NCBI GenBank assembly: GCA_038025085.1
Contig: CM076152.1
Location: 36,025,501 to 36,089,500 of the forward strand
Length of the DNA: 64,000 bases
Source: Tetragonia tetragonoides
Taxonomy: Eukaryota; Streptophyta; Magnoliopsida; Caryophyllales; Aizoaceae
Reading direction: 5' to 3'
The notes under the pieces are model-generated. The model was not told the origin of the DNA and ran no database searches. It saw nothing but the letters and a program-made list of their open reading frames with translations. Shown here piece after piece: positions 1 to 13,326 of the stretch. The position numbers and the translations under genes were made by a program. Within the stretch, counting starts at the first letter, position 1; every line of letters starts with the position of its first letter.

Positions 1-940
1 CATGTGTTAGCTTTTTTTTTTAGGTGTAAATGCATGTGTAGTTTGTTGAGAAGCAATTTGACTTCTTAAAACTCTAGTGTCGGATTATCGATCTGTAGTG
101 TTAGTTCATTGAGAAAGCAGTGTTAATTAATTTGAGACATGTTTAAATTTGTTGAGATGCAATTTGACTTTATAAAACTCCAATGTCAGATTATTAGTTT
201 CTACTATTAGTTTATTGAGAAAACATTGTTAGTTAAGTGAAGGCATGTGTTAATTAGTTTATTGAGAAGCAACTTGACTTTATAGAACTCCAGTGACATA
301 TTATTGATTTGACTTTTTAAATTTTCAGTGTCAGATTATTGATATATAGTGTTAGTTCATTAGCAAAGAAGTGTTATTTAATTTAAGGCGTGTTTTAAGT
401 TGTTGAGATGCAATTTGACTTTATTTTTTTTTTTGGTGCTAAAACTTCAGCGTCAGATTATTGATTTCTAGTGTTAGTTTATTGAAAACCAGTGTTAATT
501 AATTTAAGGCATGTGTTAGTTTATTGGGAACTATTTGAGTTCATAAAGTTCCAGTGTCAGACTATTGATTTGTAGTGTTTGGTCATTGAGAAAAGTTGTG
601 TTTGTTAATTAAAGGCTTGTTTTAATTTGTTGAGATGCAATTTGACTTTTTAAAATTTCAATGTCAAATTATTGATACGTAATCCTAGTTCAATGAGAAA
701 AACAATGTTAGTTAATTTATGTCATGTTTTAATAATTTGTTGAGATGCAATTTGACTCCATAAAACTCAAGTGTCAGATTATTGATCTCTAGTGTCAGAT
801 TATCGATCTCTAGTGTTAGTTCATTGAAAAAGCATTATTCGTTCATTGCTATGCAATTTGAGTTTTTAAAACTCCAGTATTAGATTATCAATCTCTAGTG
901 TTAGTTTAAGGAGAAAGCAGTGTTAGCTAATCTTGGTCAG
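1..940. repeat. Degenerate tandem array, about 105-120 bp unit
   Basis: About nine diverged copies of one unit follow each other. Each has a core like 'gttagttcattgagaaagc', then 'gttgagatgcaatttgact', then 'tccagtgtcagattattga'. Starts of the first motif fall near 98, 202, 348, 469, 576, 683, 811 and 898. The array appears to run off the left edge of the window. Copies differ by substitutions and small indels, so it is old. No coding potential is seen. It could be a local satellite or the internal repeat of a larger transposon whose ends lie outside. Confidence 0.8.
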
Positions 941-1910
941 TTGATAAAAATACAATATATACTTTAGTGAAAATGGAAAAGAAAGATAAAGAAAATAAAA
1001 ATAATTTCAAAACAATAGTAACTAATCTCATGTAACCCAAAAGGGGAGAAAAAGAAAAAATAAAGATGTGCCAGCGCAGAGTTGAACTCGGGTGGAGCCT
1101 CTCACAACATTTATCCCAACCAACTGGGCAAAGTAACCTTTTGTATCAGTTAAGGACACTAACAATATATAAACGGGAAACAAAACAAAACAAGAAAAAA
1201 AAAAGCGCAATCCGCGCGTGCCTAGCGTTGCGCGTGCCTTGGTGCGTCCCGCCCTATACCATAGGGCGGCCTTTTAAGAGACCAACTGATTAAACATAGA
1301 TTCTGAAATGACTTTGAGATTATCAGGTGTTGTGTAAGAAAGTAATTGGTTGAGCTTCGGCTCGAAAACATGGCACTTACGGAAAATGAATCTCATATAC
1401 AAGTGTATGTTACACCACTTTTTACGTGTCTATCTCTCTCTTCTCCCTTTTTCATCCTACCACAACTATCCCTTAAAATCCCAATGAGCATAGGCAAATT
1501 TATACCTCTCCTCACATAAAAAAAAAAAGAAAAGAGTAACATACCTAAGTGTATGAGAATCATTGTCCGACACTTATGCTTTTCAGCAGCTGATTTCGAC
1601 TCCTAAGTGAATACCTCATGATGGTGACAAGGGTACTAGGAAGATAATCTGTGTGAAAGTTGTATAATGGTCCAGTGGAGAACTCGTGTTTTGCTTGTTA
1701 TAGGTTGGTTTTGGTGAACTTTCATGTTTCAGCTGTCTTTTTCGTAGGAAGAAATGGTCCTAAGGACTGGACCGATGTCACCCTATGTTTGGATAAGAGA
1801 ATCATAGTTTACGAACAAGCGAGTGTAGTATGAATCTACACGAGCCCAGAGAGAGGCCTACCCTTTTTTTGAACCTTGTCAATGATCAAACTTAAATATA
1901 TAAACTGAGA
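941..1910. other. Intergenic, no gene recognised
   Basis: AT-rich sequence with a short GC-rich island at 1203-1275. Short open frames here have no recognisable domain. The stretch at 1066-1150 has a faint repeat-like look with motifs such as 'gttgaactcgggtgg', but I cannot place it in a family. Confidence 0.5.
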
Positions 1911-2201
1911 GCATGTTTGGCCTAGCTTGTGATGAGCTTTTATATTTCTCCTATTTTTCCTCACAAACCACTCCTTCCTCACCCCTATTTTCAATTTTCA
2001 AAAAGCTTAAAACTCCTTCTAAGACCCCTAGAAGCCCCAAAAGTAGAAGCATCAAATTGGAGCTTCTACTTTTGGACCTCCCAATGGGTGTTTTGCACTT
2101 CTTAGAAGCTGAAAATGGGGGTGAGGAGGAGGTGGAGGGGGTGGTTTGTGAGGGAAAATAGGAAGAAAGTAAAAGCTCATCACAAGCTAGGCCAAACACC
2201 A
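1911..2201. mobile_element. Foldback (long inverted repeat) MITE
   Basis: The left arm starts 'gtttggcctagcttgtgatg' at 1915. The right arm ends with its reverse complement at 2197 ('...catcacaagctaggccaaac'). The two arms pair along most of their length, so the whole 283-bp unit can fold into one hairpin. The open frames on both strands are products of this symmetry, not genes. A 5-bp flank 'ctgag' (1905-1909 and 2203-2207) may be a target duplication, but then the outermost TIR bases match poorly. The superfamily is undecided. Confidence 0.8.
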
Positions 2202-2414
2202 CCTGAGTTCTATTTGATGAGTAATAACTGAGAACAAGGGAGAAGGATATGGAAAGGGATGAAATTTGCCAGTCTCCACCTCCGGGGGGACAAAGAAAAT
2301 ATTTGGAAAGGAAATGTACAGTAGTTTCAGCAAGCTTCCCCTAGTGGATTGATGGAGTGTGTCATATCATCCATCAAGAATATGGACTTTACTTCTGAAG
2401 TTATCCGAGGTTAT

Positions 2415-4640
2415 TCCTGATCGAGAAAGGTTAGTTGGGTTCAATTTGCTTCCATGTATCTTCCTGGTCAATCAGGATCAGAATGTGAGGCAAGGTGGGT
2501 GTACAATGAGACCCCTTGATTAATCACTATGATTGGCAAGAGAACGTGGACAAGCTTCCTAGGCGCCTCATTGATCAGCATGGGAATTCGAATCTTGTGG
2601 CGAGAAATTGGAGACTAACAGCAGGACTCCATTTCAATGCTTAGTGCGTACTACAAAAGCATGGTGAGAAGCGAGTGATCAGAGGAGGAAGAGGATTGAC
2701 TGTGTTCTGCTGTCGGTTCGTTTAGGGAGAGTAATTGGCAAGCTGTTGCTTCTGCATTGGGAGGACGCTGTTACCCATAGCACTCAAATAGGTGGTACAA
2801 AACTTTGAACCCGGCTAGAGATAGAGTGGTTATGTGGTGGAAAGATGAAGATAAACACTTGAGGCTTGTTATCCTTCCTTTCGGAGATCAGATGATAGAA
2901 GTTTGCATAGAATAGAACACTTTGTGCCTGGAAGGACAGCTGCGCAGTGTAGAGACCGATGGGTCAATGTTCTTCAGTTCTTGATCCTTGTCTGAAACGA
3001 GGAAGATGGACTGAGGACTAGGATTTGAAGCTAAATGCAGCTGTGGCAGAACATGGGGTACTGCTGGTCAAAAGTTGCTACCTGTTTGCCTGGGCGAAAA
3101 GATAGCCAGTGTCGAAGGACGGCGGGACAAAATCCTTGGGAAGCTTGAGTTGTTAGAAAGTACTAGTTCTTCTTTTTGTATGTCCAATGTTGTTGGTAGG
3201 GAATCACTAGGCCCTGCCTTTGGACCAAGTGATTTCAATTTGTTATGTTGGCTGTTGCATGTTGAGCTGGAAAATAATGTTACGCAGAAACGGATGAAGT
3301 CTAGGAGAAGGTGAGAATCATATTCATCTACAGAGATATATAGCGTTAAAGGACGCCAAATCTAGAAAGAGTAGGAAAAGAGCTAACAACTTTGTTTCGT
3401 TGCGTATTGCAGGTTCATGAAATCATGAGCTGGATCATGGTGATCTTCTGCAGAAAAGCAACAAGTGTAAGAAAGTGAAAGAATTGTATCAGACTAGAGA
3501 AAGAGCTACCATGGAGGTCAGATCAACGATTGGTAGAAAAAGAGCTTGATCACCTGAGGTCAAGAACAAGACTAGCTAGTGATTGTGGTTGTCGATTGGT
3601 AGAAAAAGAGCTTGATCACCTGAGGTCAAGAACAAGAAAGAGCTACCACAGCGCTCGAATAGGTGGTACAAAACTTTGAACCCGGCTAGAGATAGGGTGG
3701 GTATGTGGTGTAAAGATGAAGATAAACACTTGAGGCTTGTTATCACTCCTTTCGGACATGATAGAAGTTTGCACAAAATAGAACAGTTTGTGCCTGGATG
3801 GACATCTGCACAGTGCAGAGATAGAGGGGTCAATGTTCTTGATCGATCCTTCTCTGAAACGAGGGAGATGGACTGAAGATGAAATGGTGTATGAACATAA
3901 ACTGTTGTGGCTTGTTATCAGTTTATCACTGTCTTTCCTGAGATAATAAAAGTTGGCACATAATAGAACAGTTTGTACCTGGTAGGACAGCTGCGCAGTG
4001 TAGAGACAGATGGGTCAATGTTCTCGATCCTTCTCTGAAACGAAGGAGATGGACTGAAGAAGAGGATTTGAAGCTAATTGCAGCTGTGGCAGAACATGGA
4101 TCCTGCTGGTAAAAAGTTGCTACCCCTTTGCCAGGGCGAAAAGATAGCCAGTGTCGAAGGAGGGCGGGACAGAATCCTTGGGAAGCTTCCATGCTTCGAG
4201 CTGTTGAAGGTACTAGTTCATCTTCTTGTATATCCAATGTTAATAGGGTTTCACTAGGTCCTGCCCTTGGACTAAGTGACTTTAATTTGTTCTGTTGGCA
4301 GTTGCATGTTCAACTAACTATGAGCTGGAAAATAGTGTTACACAGAAATTGATTGAGTCTAGGAGAAGGTCAGAATCATATTCAGAGATAAATAGTGTCA
4401 AAGGACGCCAAATCAAGAAAGGGTAGGAAAAGAGCTAATGACATTGTTTCATTGCATATTGCAGGTTTCATGAAATCATGAGCTGGAAAATGGTGATCTT
4501 CTGCAGAAAAGCAGCAAGTGTAAGAAAATGAAAGAATTGTATCAGACTAGAGAAAGAGCTACCATGGAGGTCAGATCAACGATTGGTAGAAAAAGAGCTC
4601 GATCACCAGAGGTCAAGAACAGGACTAGCTAGTGATGGTG
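2415..4640 (+). pseudogene. MYB4R1/SNAPC4-like Myb-repeat pseudogene, partly triplicated
   Basis: Broken frames give pieces of consecutive Myb repeats as in the plant four-repeat protein MYB4R1, a relative of the SNAPC4 snRNA-activating subunit. Near 2435 a piece reads 'FASMYLPGQSGSECEARW'. Near 2795 it reads 'SNRWYKTLNPARDRV', then 'DEDKHLRLVI', 'FVPGRTAAQCRDRW' and 'AVAEHG..WSKVATCLPGRK'. The repeat-coding part recurs at 3650-3875 and 3895-4375, each copy with its own frameshifts and stops. The block after a retained intron end ('ttgcag' then 'gttcatgaaatcatgagctg') occurs near 3413-3590 and 4465-4640. A retained intron boundary points to DNA-level duplication rather than retroposition. No intact frame remains, so it is non-coding now. 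The family call is secure; the exact parent is not. Confidence 0.75.
3527..3637 (+). repeat. Short tandem duplication inside the pseudogene
   Basis: A segment of about 44 bp beginning 'cgattggtagaaaaagagct' occurs at about 3527-3571 and again at 3593-3637. It marks the junction where the second pseudogene copy was joined. The single-copy form lies near 4578. Confidence 0.75.
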
Positions 4641-5772
4641 GTTGTTGACTCTACTAATCCATTATGCATCTTGAATGAGGAGAAAGTGTATGCTCGATAT
4701 TCATGTAAATATACCTCATTTATCAGCTAACTTAGTGTGATTTTGTTAGTTAAGCTGTGTTGTTGCATCTATTATTAGAACTGATGCACACTGTGTTGTT
4801 GCATCGAGTTCCAGGCACTCCTTCAAATTAAGCAGTGTGCGTTACGACTTACTACAGATGAAGGAATTTGGATCAACATAGAACCGAATGTTCATACACC
4901 AACAACACTGAGTAAGTTCTCAATATGACGGGGTAAGTAATTTTCTCTAAGTCTCGTATATGGATGATTTTATACTATCTTTGATTTTTCTTTACTTTCC
5001 ATTATTTACATCTTTCTCAACATGTATTAAGGACTACTGGAATGCCGTAGCTCACTTGTCGCATAAGATCTGTATAGAAGGTCTGTATTCCTCTAAGCGA
5101 GAAGTAATAGATAGTTGAAATCGACTCACACCTTAGAATTTTTTGTCACCAAAATACATCTAGAATCAGTTCTTATCAGCCATATATATTCAAATACGTC
5201 CTTATTGTGAAAATTGAAATACAAGTCTTTCAAACTTAATGTTCAATTGAGGAGCCCATGTAATTAGATCACACATCCTGTACATTAAATTTCCTGGGCA
5301 ATCCAAAGTCTATATATGTCGGCTGTCATATTTTTGATATCTACTGCTTGTCCGATATGTTCCTGATAATTGGATTATAATCCAGACCCTAGTCTAACCT
5401 TAGTGATATTGTGGTTTTTATCTAACTTAATTGCATTAGAAGAGCCATTAACATTGGATGAATGTTCACATAGAGGTAGCTGCATTTTCCAGAAAATGCT
5501 ATTTCTATATATTTTTTTTTTATGTTTGTTTTTCTTCTAACCAGCTAACTATATGTTACATCTCCTCTTTTGCCTTCGGCTCTGCGTCTGAAATACTGAC
5601 CTGCATTAGCAGCATACAGGTAGTCAGGTAGTGACTTCCCTTAATTCAGACCTGAGTCGCATTCTCTGTGAAGACGTGTTGGGAGTCACCCTCGAGAGGA
5701 GGGCCTCCTAGTTTTCTCTCCCCTGTATTCTTACCTTACAAAGGGGGAAAAAATGGTTTTCATCTTATAGAC
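4641..5772. other. Intergenic, no gene recognised
   Basis: Ordinary AT-rich sequence with stops in all frames. Nothing here is supported as a gene or RNA. The left end may contain the decayed 3' part of the MYB-like pseudogene. Confidence 0.5.
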
Positions 5773-5775
5773 TTA

Positions 5776-6684
<909 letters not shown>

Positions 6685-6689
6685 TTAAT

Positions 6690-7640
6690 ACCCCTTGAGG
6701 ACACAAAAGTGTGTATTATTAGGTCAGGTTTAGGAGCTGTAAAGAATAATGATGTACAGGAAGTGCAAAATAATGTGGGATGTAGTCAGCTGGTAGGATA
6801 AGCTCTTATCTTGGATGTTTCCTGATTTCCTAATTATTATTATTATTTTTTGATAATTTAGGTATTTTTTTATTAATAAAACTCCGAGATGAAGCAATTA
6901 CAAAGAACGCCAAAGACATGCGAAACCATGATATCACTCGCCATTATACCCCACCTTCTAGGAAGGAATTGTCATAGTATTGAGATCATGTATCAGGAAA
7001 GCAAAAGGAGGACAAAATTAAAACGCAATTAATTCATAATGGAAAACTATAAAACGCAATTAGTGTATCATGTCACCATGCTCACTTGACTTTCCACCTC
7101 GTTTGTCTCTATGCTCACTATCAAAACAAATACTCCAAAACATATTTCTCAACAATACAATGAAGTCTTTATACATACATCACAAGAACATCTTTCTTAA
7201 CATATCTCTTTGAAATCTCAGCTGCAGCAAATGCATCAAACTCTAGTTTCATGAAAGCTTAAAATCATCAAACTGTACAACGATTTGATCGAAAAGACAT
7301 AAACTACGAAACCTAAATCGCACACGCAACACACAGAGGAAAACAGGATTGGCTTATGATTCCCTCATAAAACCACTCCATCTATCTTTCACCTAAATAA
7401 TAAAAAAACAGATAAACACTAAATTTCCTTCCTAATATCCTCCCATAGTTTTTCTTGAATAATCTTTGGGATGTGATTCATTTGTGCCCTCTGCAGAAGG
7501 AAACCTATGTATCCAAAAGACAAAGGAACCATGTAGGGCACTCACTAGTAGAAATGGGTGGATGGCAATGGGTCTGAGACCCGGCCTAGACCCGCGGATT
7601 TAATGTCTATGGCAAAAATAAATATGTGGGTAGGGAGAGC
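6690..7640. other. Intergenic, 3' flank of the remorin gene
   Basis: AT-rich sequence without a recognisable gene. The part next to 7640 presumably includes the remorin 3' UTR, because that gene reads leftwards and stops at 7645. No clear polyadenylation site can be chosen by eye. Confidence 0.5.
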
Positions 7641-7644
7641 TTAA

Positions 7645-9208
7645 CTAGAAAAAGGAACGCTTGGCAGGAGGTCTGCCAACAGCTCTCATTAAGCTGGCAA
7701 TTTCAAGGACCTTGGCCACCTTAGTCCCTCTCTTTGCCTCTGCTGATGCCCTTCTTTCCTCTGCTTTCCTATGTGCTTTTGCTATGTCATTTTGCATCTT
7801 CTCCATTGCTTTTGCTCTTCTTTCCTCCAGTTTCCTCTACACATACACACATGATACACATATTAGTTTGTCTTCATAAAATCTACACAACTTTATATCA
7901 TCTGACGAGGTCGTGGAAAAATATGACTCGAGGATAGAGACCTATGTCGAATTTGAGACAGGATGTATCCCAAATAATGCAATATTGAGGTTGTCTAACT
8001 TATGATATGGTATGACTTACAAATAACTTATCTCTGTAACTTCACAGTTTAATTAGGATTCTTAAAGCATTTCTTTAGTGAAGTTACTTGCATATCAGCT
8101 TCTTATTAATCTACAAGAACTGAAAATGCTAATAGATCAGAAAATTCTAATGTTCAGACTTCAGAAATCTTGATGCAATTTCTGAAACAAATAAACTTTG
8201 GAACACAGACACACAGTCCTAAAGAGCTAATTGAGCTATTGACCACTTTTTTTCTTTTTGAAACAATTACCACTTTATTCTTGCTAATAGAACTTAGAAA
8301 CTGTATGATGATTAACCTTGTGCTCCTTCACATATGTACTTGAACTCACCAAATTTACCAATACAGAGTTACAGTCATAGACATCCAATTATACACCAAA
8401 ATTCCCACCAGTTTCAAATCTAAAACAACACAAGGAGATATTCATGATCAAGTTAGTTACAGTTCAGTAGTATTAAGTACTTGTAGAACAACATAATGAA
8501 GATTCTTACCTCAATTTTCTTCATCCAAGATGAAGCCTTGTGAACTTGCTCGTTCTCCCATCCGCTTATAACTGCATCCTCCCTCTTAAACCGATTATTA
8601 ATCTTAGCAACCTTAGCCGTCTGCCAAGCTGATATCTTAGTCTCAGCCTCCTCTTTCTTCACTCTATGCACGGCAACCTCCCCGCCACCAGTGCTATAAT
8701 TACTATTATTATTACTATTACTACTGCTTGTCCCCATGAGGAGACCTAACGGCGGTCCATTCCTGCTGTTGCCACTCCTAGGAGAAGGCATAGGATTACT
8801 ATCAGGAACAATAGCCAAAGGGTTGGTCTCCTCTAAATCCCCCTCTTCTTCTCCAATTCTATCCAAATTATTATTATTTCCATTCCCATTCCCAGTATCA
8901 TGACTATCATGTTGATCAATAGACGAGCCAGCTAAGACAAGTTGGTTAAACTCGCGGCTCATGGTGGTGAAATTCTCACTTGAGTTTGTCACATCACTAG
9001 CCACAGACAAGTTGGATGATCGGACACTGGTTGTGTCCCAGGCTCGGTGCCTGTTAGGAGGGGGCGGAAGAGGAGGAGGAGGTGGTGTTAAAGCATGGAT
9101 ATCTCGGAACTGATCATCATCAGTTTCTTCGTCGTTATAGATTCCCTCGTTGTTGTTGTTGTTGCTAGTTGTGGTTGTGATCAGCCTTTGTGTAGAGTTC
9201 ATAGACAT
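7645..9208 (-). CDS. REM4: Remorin, group 4 (AtREM4.1/4.2-like)
   Basis: Two exons on the minus strand: 8510-9208 (233 codons) and 7645-7836 (63 codons plus TAG), joined in phase 0 by a GT-AG intron, giving 296 aa. Remorins are plant-specific plasma-membrane nanodomain scaffold proteins in plant-microbe and hormone responses. The variable N-terminal half has 'FRDIHALTPPPPPLPPPP', Asn-rich runs, 'NFTTMSREFNQLVLAGSS' and 'EETNPLAIVPD', all as in Arabidopsis group-4 remorins. The conserved C-terminal remorin domain begins near 'ISAWQTAKVAKINNRFKRED', continues as a charged coiled coil in exon 2, and ends 'LMRAVGRPPAKRSFF'. The start is the first in-frame ATG (codons MSMNSTQ). The open frame extends 30 codons further upstream but only to a GTG. 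Length matches the family. It looks intact. Confidence 0.9.
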
Positions 9209-9790
9209 GCTTTTAGTGTAGAGAGATGAAAGGGATTGTTGGTTATTTGCATGGTTAAGTATTGGTTTTAAGGGGAAGAAAGGAGTGATTTGAGCCACAT
9301 GGAATGAGAAGGATACACATTAAACCAGAGCATCAATAGCATATAGAGTTTTCAAGAAGAAGCGGGGAAACAGGGAAAATTGACTAGTAGTATAGTGAGT
9401 GTTAAAAGAAAGAGAGAAAAAGAAAGGTGACCACCAAACTGAAAAGATTTGAGTTTTTTTTTTATAAAATAAATAAATTAATTAATTAATTAAGGTGGGA
9501 AATTGGAGAATGACAAATGATGAATTGTTTTTGGAGGGGCATAGGATTTGATTGTGACAAATTGAAGTTAGGCCTCTCAGTCATTTTCTTTTAAATTTTC
9601 TTACATATTATTTGAGTATATTTTTGGAGGGTCTTAATCTTTGATTATCACTAGTGGTTGTGTTTTATAATATTTCTTTTCTTTTGCTTTAGTATAAGTT
9701 TTGGCATTAGGGTGGTGAGATCTTTCCTTTGTTCTTTTTCTTTTGTTCCTTTGTTCTTTTTTAGTTATCTCAAAGTGACCTTTTACACCT
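9209..9790. other. Upstream region of the remorin gene
   Basis: Holds the 5' UTR and promoter of the minus-strand remorin gene. An A/T-only stretch at 9463-9494 (attaattaatt repeats) lies about 255-285 bp upstream of the start codon and could contain the core promoter. No single TATA box can be chosen with confidence. Confidence 0.4.
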
Positions 9791-9982
9791 CTCACAGATA
9801 ATCTTACAAATGGGAGCATATATATATATATATAGCATTAAGAATAATGTCTAGCTAGAATAGAATGTTACACTAACATGTTTTGGCTCACAGATAATCT
9901 TACAAATGGGAGCATATATATATATATAGCATTAAGAATAATGTCTAGCTAGAATAGAATGTTACACTAGCATGTTTTGGCT
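9791..9982. repeat. Recent tandem duplication, about 95 bp unit
   Basis: Two nearly identical copies start 'ctcacagataatcttacaaa' at 9791 and 9887 and end in 'catgttttggct'. They differ in the length of an internal TA run and by one substitution ('ctaacatg' against 'ctagcatg'), so the duplication is young. Confidence 0.9.
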
Positions 9983-12900
9983 TGGAAAAAATCTCAGAAA
10001 GTAAAAGTCTTTGGGTATGTTAGGCAAAAACAACTAGCTTTTGAATTAAAGTTACAGCTTTTATCTTTTAGTTACTACTTTCATCCTTTGTTACCAAATA
10101 GTTTATCAAATTGTTTTCAACTTTCAGTTCCAGAAACAGTTTAAAATGTTACCCATGCAAGTTTTCAATTTCAGCTAGCAAAACAGTTAATTTTGTTACC
10201 ATTTCATACAAATTTTAGCAACTTTTTGCTGATTTTTTACCATATTATGATTTTTCAGCTAGCAATGTGCGAAACATACCGTATAATGTTATGTAAAGGC
10301 TTGAGACAGAAATTGGGTAATAGCACAACTGCACAAGCAACAATTTCGGAATGGAAAACTGATGTCACTATTGGTACGTATTGGAACTTCTTAACAGATC
10401 CATTTATCAGGATATTGTTGATCACTTGTGCAAAGTTAGTGAGTGCATCACACTTGGATATAGCATGGGATATTCCTAGTTTTCAATATATGTTGCAGAT
10501 AGTTGTTGCTAGTTGAATCAAAGGTCGTATGAAAAATTGAAAACCATCTCTTTATTTTTATAGGAGTACGGTCGCGTATAACCAAACTCTTCTTACCTTC
10601 CTTGAGGCGACAACTCCTTAAAAGTTAGTGAGGTAATGTTGAGGTTGATTTTTCGATTTTTGAGTTAGGTTTGGGTCCAACAACAGAGTGGACACTAGAC
10701 CAATACCCGTCAAAAAGGACCCATGCCCGAAATAAATGGGTTTGGGTTGAATCTCATTGTTACCCCACAATCTCATGTGGGGTATGTTTGCACTTCAAGG
10801 ACTAAAAATCTGGTCATCATATATATAAAAACTTTTTTTTTCTCATTCAAAGGTTGTGTGCGTGATTGAATTCTATACCCAAAAACCAAACATACAACTT
10901 AAAAAACCGCAATCGGGATGGAACTTTTTAGGGAGAACGACTCCCTCAAAATCAGAGGAGACCGCTCGGCAAACGAATATGCTATAAAACATTGTTCTAT
11001 CTTGAAATAACCTTAGTTACAGTTACAGATGAAATTTCATAAAGTATGCATCTAATTTTCCAAGGGTAAGGTTTTCTCAAAGGAGATCAGCCACAATCAT
11101 CAGGTGAATATTTTATTCAAGACCAAAAATTTTGCTGCATTTATTCAAGACCAAAAATTTTATTCAGCAGGGGAAGTCTGGTTGGCCATGGTTGAACCTG
11201 CCATAATGATATTCCTCAACCTGAACATGTAATTAAGAAGATGCACTCCAGTGATCAAAAAAAAAAAAAGAAGATGCACTCCAAATCGCTTTCTATTTTT
11301 CCATAAGAAAAAAAGAACTCATATGACAAAGGCTTAATAATTTGCTATCTACCACATAATTTTTAGACTATTTGACTCATTGTTAAAGAAATAATGATTT
11401 ATATAAGAGGAATACTAACTAATTATTTAACTATTTATATGCTAAGAGGGTATGTGTACCTTGGCTATATTTTTCTTACCTTTCACGGTTAATTTTCAGT
11501 TTAATTTTAAAACATACTTTTTTCTCACATATTATATTATTTAACTCATTTCACCTAAGAGTTTATAGGAATGCCACCTAAGAGTTTATAGGAATGCGAA
11601 AAACTGTTACTCATTTTTAGTTCAGTTTAGTTTAATTCCATTTAATTAAGCCTCTGCTCTTCCCAACTTCTTTTTAATTAGTTCAATTCAGTTCGGTTAA
11701 ATTCACTTTAATTCATGTGGGATCTTATCACTCAAATAATTATATTAGTATGAAATCATTTCATAATGATATCTGTTTCATAGGAAAGTGTCAACACAAA
11801 CTTTTAAATGAGTCAAATATTAAATAATGTTTCGATGAGTTTTAAGCAGTTAAATGTCAAGCTGAAAAAATAACTTTAAATCCGTTCAAATAACTTCAAC
11901 TCGATTCAGTTCAAATAATTTCAATTCAATCCAGTTTAAAAAAGTGTTTTAACGTATTTACACGTATGATGACATCACATATGAGAAGTTTTCACGAAGA
12001 GATGTGCACATTGGGCTAAAAATGTTCTAATTTTCACCTCTTGGCTCTAGGTATATGAGATATTTCGTTCTAATTTCTATTCTTTATAGTACACCTCACC
12101 AATAATAGTACTAATATAAATTAGTGGCCTTTTCAAGTCTTACACAGACAAATATAAGACAAAAAAAATGAAATTTCCTTTACCTTCCCAACTTTAAAAA
12201 ACGTCATATTCAATTTTTCATAGTTTTTGTCTAGTTTGGTGTTTTCAATCCCTAAAATTAAAAAAGTTTGGTCTTTTCAATTGAGCGTCGGCAACAAAGG
12301 AAAAAACAAACGGCAAACATAGGCTAATTTTTTTTTTTTTTTTTTTGGTTTGAGGTGACATAAGCTATTAAGCTGATCCCTACCATTACAAGCGAAAGTG
12401 CTAAAATGCAAATTGACAACTAAGAAAATCTCCTTTTGTCATGGAAAAAAAATACTCTATGGCATTTGCCATCCAAATGGACTCCGCGTATCCTTTTTAC
12501 CACCAAGAAATTGGGCCCACTGTGGTGGTTACGTAGGTCCCGTCCCATGCAATGGCTGGGCCCAAGCCCACATTCTCCCGCCACGTGTGCGGTTTAAGTT
12601 TGTACTCCGTATAATCTTTCAAGTTTATTAGATGCCCACGTCTCATGTGATTATTTGTTAATGTTATCTAAAATTAAATCAAACCATGAAAAATATAGTT
12701 GTTGTTACTTTCACCCAAGGGAGCAACAAAACCAATTTTTATTACAAGTTAAAACCTTTATGAGATCACCTCTGTAACTAAGTTAACTTTATTGTATAAG
12801 TGATATTATCTTAAGTCGACCTCATAACGTTATAAGATTTGAACCCTGCACCTAGAGTATGGAATTTTAGCGCTTCAACCAATATGCCAGAGCCTTTACC

Positions 12901-13326
12901 ATGCTATCTTTATACAATAAAATAATAATATTCCATTTTTCTGGGGGGCCCAGTCCAGACCCGCCATGTTGATGTTCCGCTACTGGCGTAAGTGGTTTGA
13001 CACTCTCATCTTTTAAACAATGTCGAAGATTCAATTCTTATAAATGGAAAAACTACAATTTGAGAGTATTTTACTCTTTAATAAGCCAACCAGTTAAGGC
13101 CGTTACAAATAGGATTAGCTTTAGCTGAAGGGCTCAAGATGAGTCTATAACAACATGAGCCCTCTCAGGATCACTGGAGCACTTTCATCGTAGAAGACGA
13201 TTTCAACTTCATTTCTCAGAATGGACTAAACGCTGTCAGATTTCAACTTCGTCTCTTTCATTGTTCTTTTAGAGGGCTTTTGTTCTTGTCGGTTGTTCCA
13301 TCTGGTTGGTTACTGGTTTTTCCATT
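9983..13326. other. Long intergenic stretch, no gene recognised
   Basis: No coding region can be supported. Repeat signs include a 23-bp perfect tandem duplication at 11552-11597, a poly-T run at 12328-12347, and a tRNA-promoter-like motif 'gatttgaaccctgcacc' near 12836 that may be an old SINE. The part around 11600-11945 ('ttcagttcag/ttcaattcaa' motifs) looks like a degenerate relative of the Tourist-like family at 5776 and 20616. A longer frame at 10193-10516 has no domain I recognise. Confidence 0.5.

Noticed and set aside
1913..2202. Overlapping open frames on both strands with similar Pro/Ser-rich peptides
   Set aside because: They mirror each other because the region is an inverted repeat.
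8453..9298. Longer remorin first exon starting 30 codons upstream
   Set aside because: The upstream start would be GTG. The first ATG in frame is at 9208, giving the family's usual length. The 3' end of that frame runs through a splice donor at 8509.
10193..10516. 107-codon open frame
   Set aside because: No recognised domain, no splice partners that extend it, and AT-rich intergenic context.
13306..13326. Earlier start for the TPR frame
   Set aside because: The earlier codon is TTG; the first ATG is 13327.
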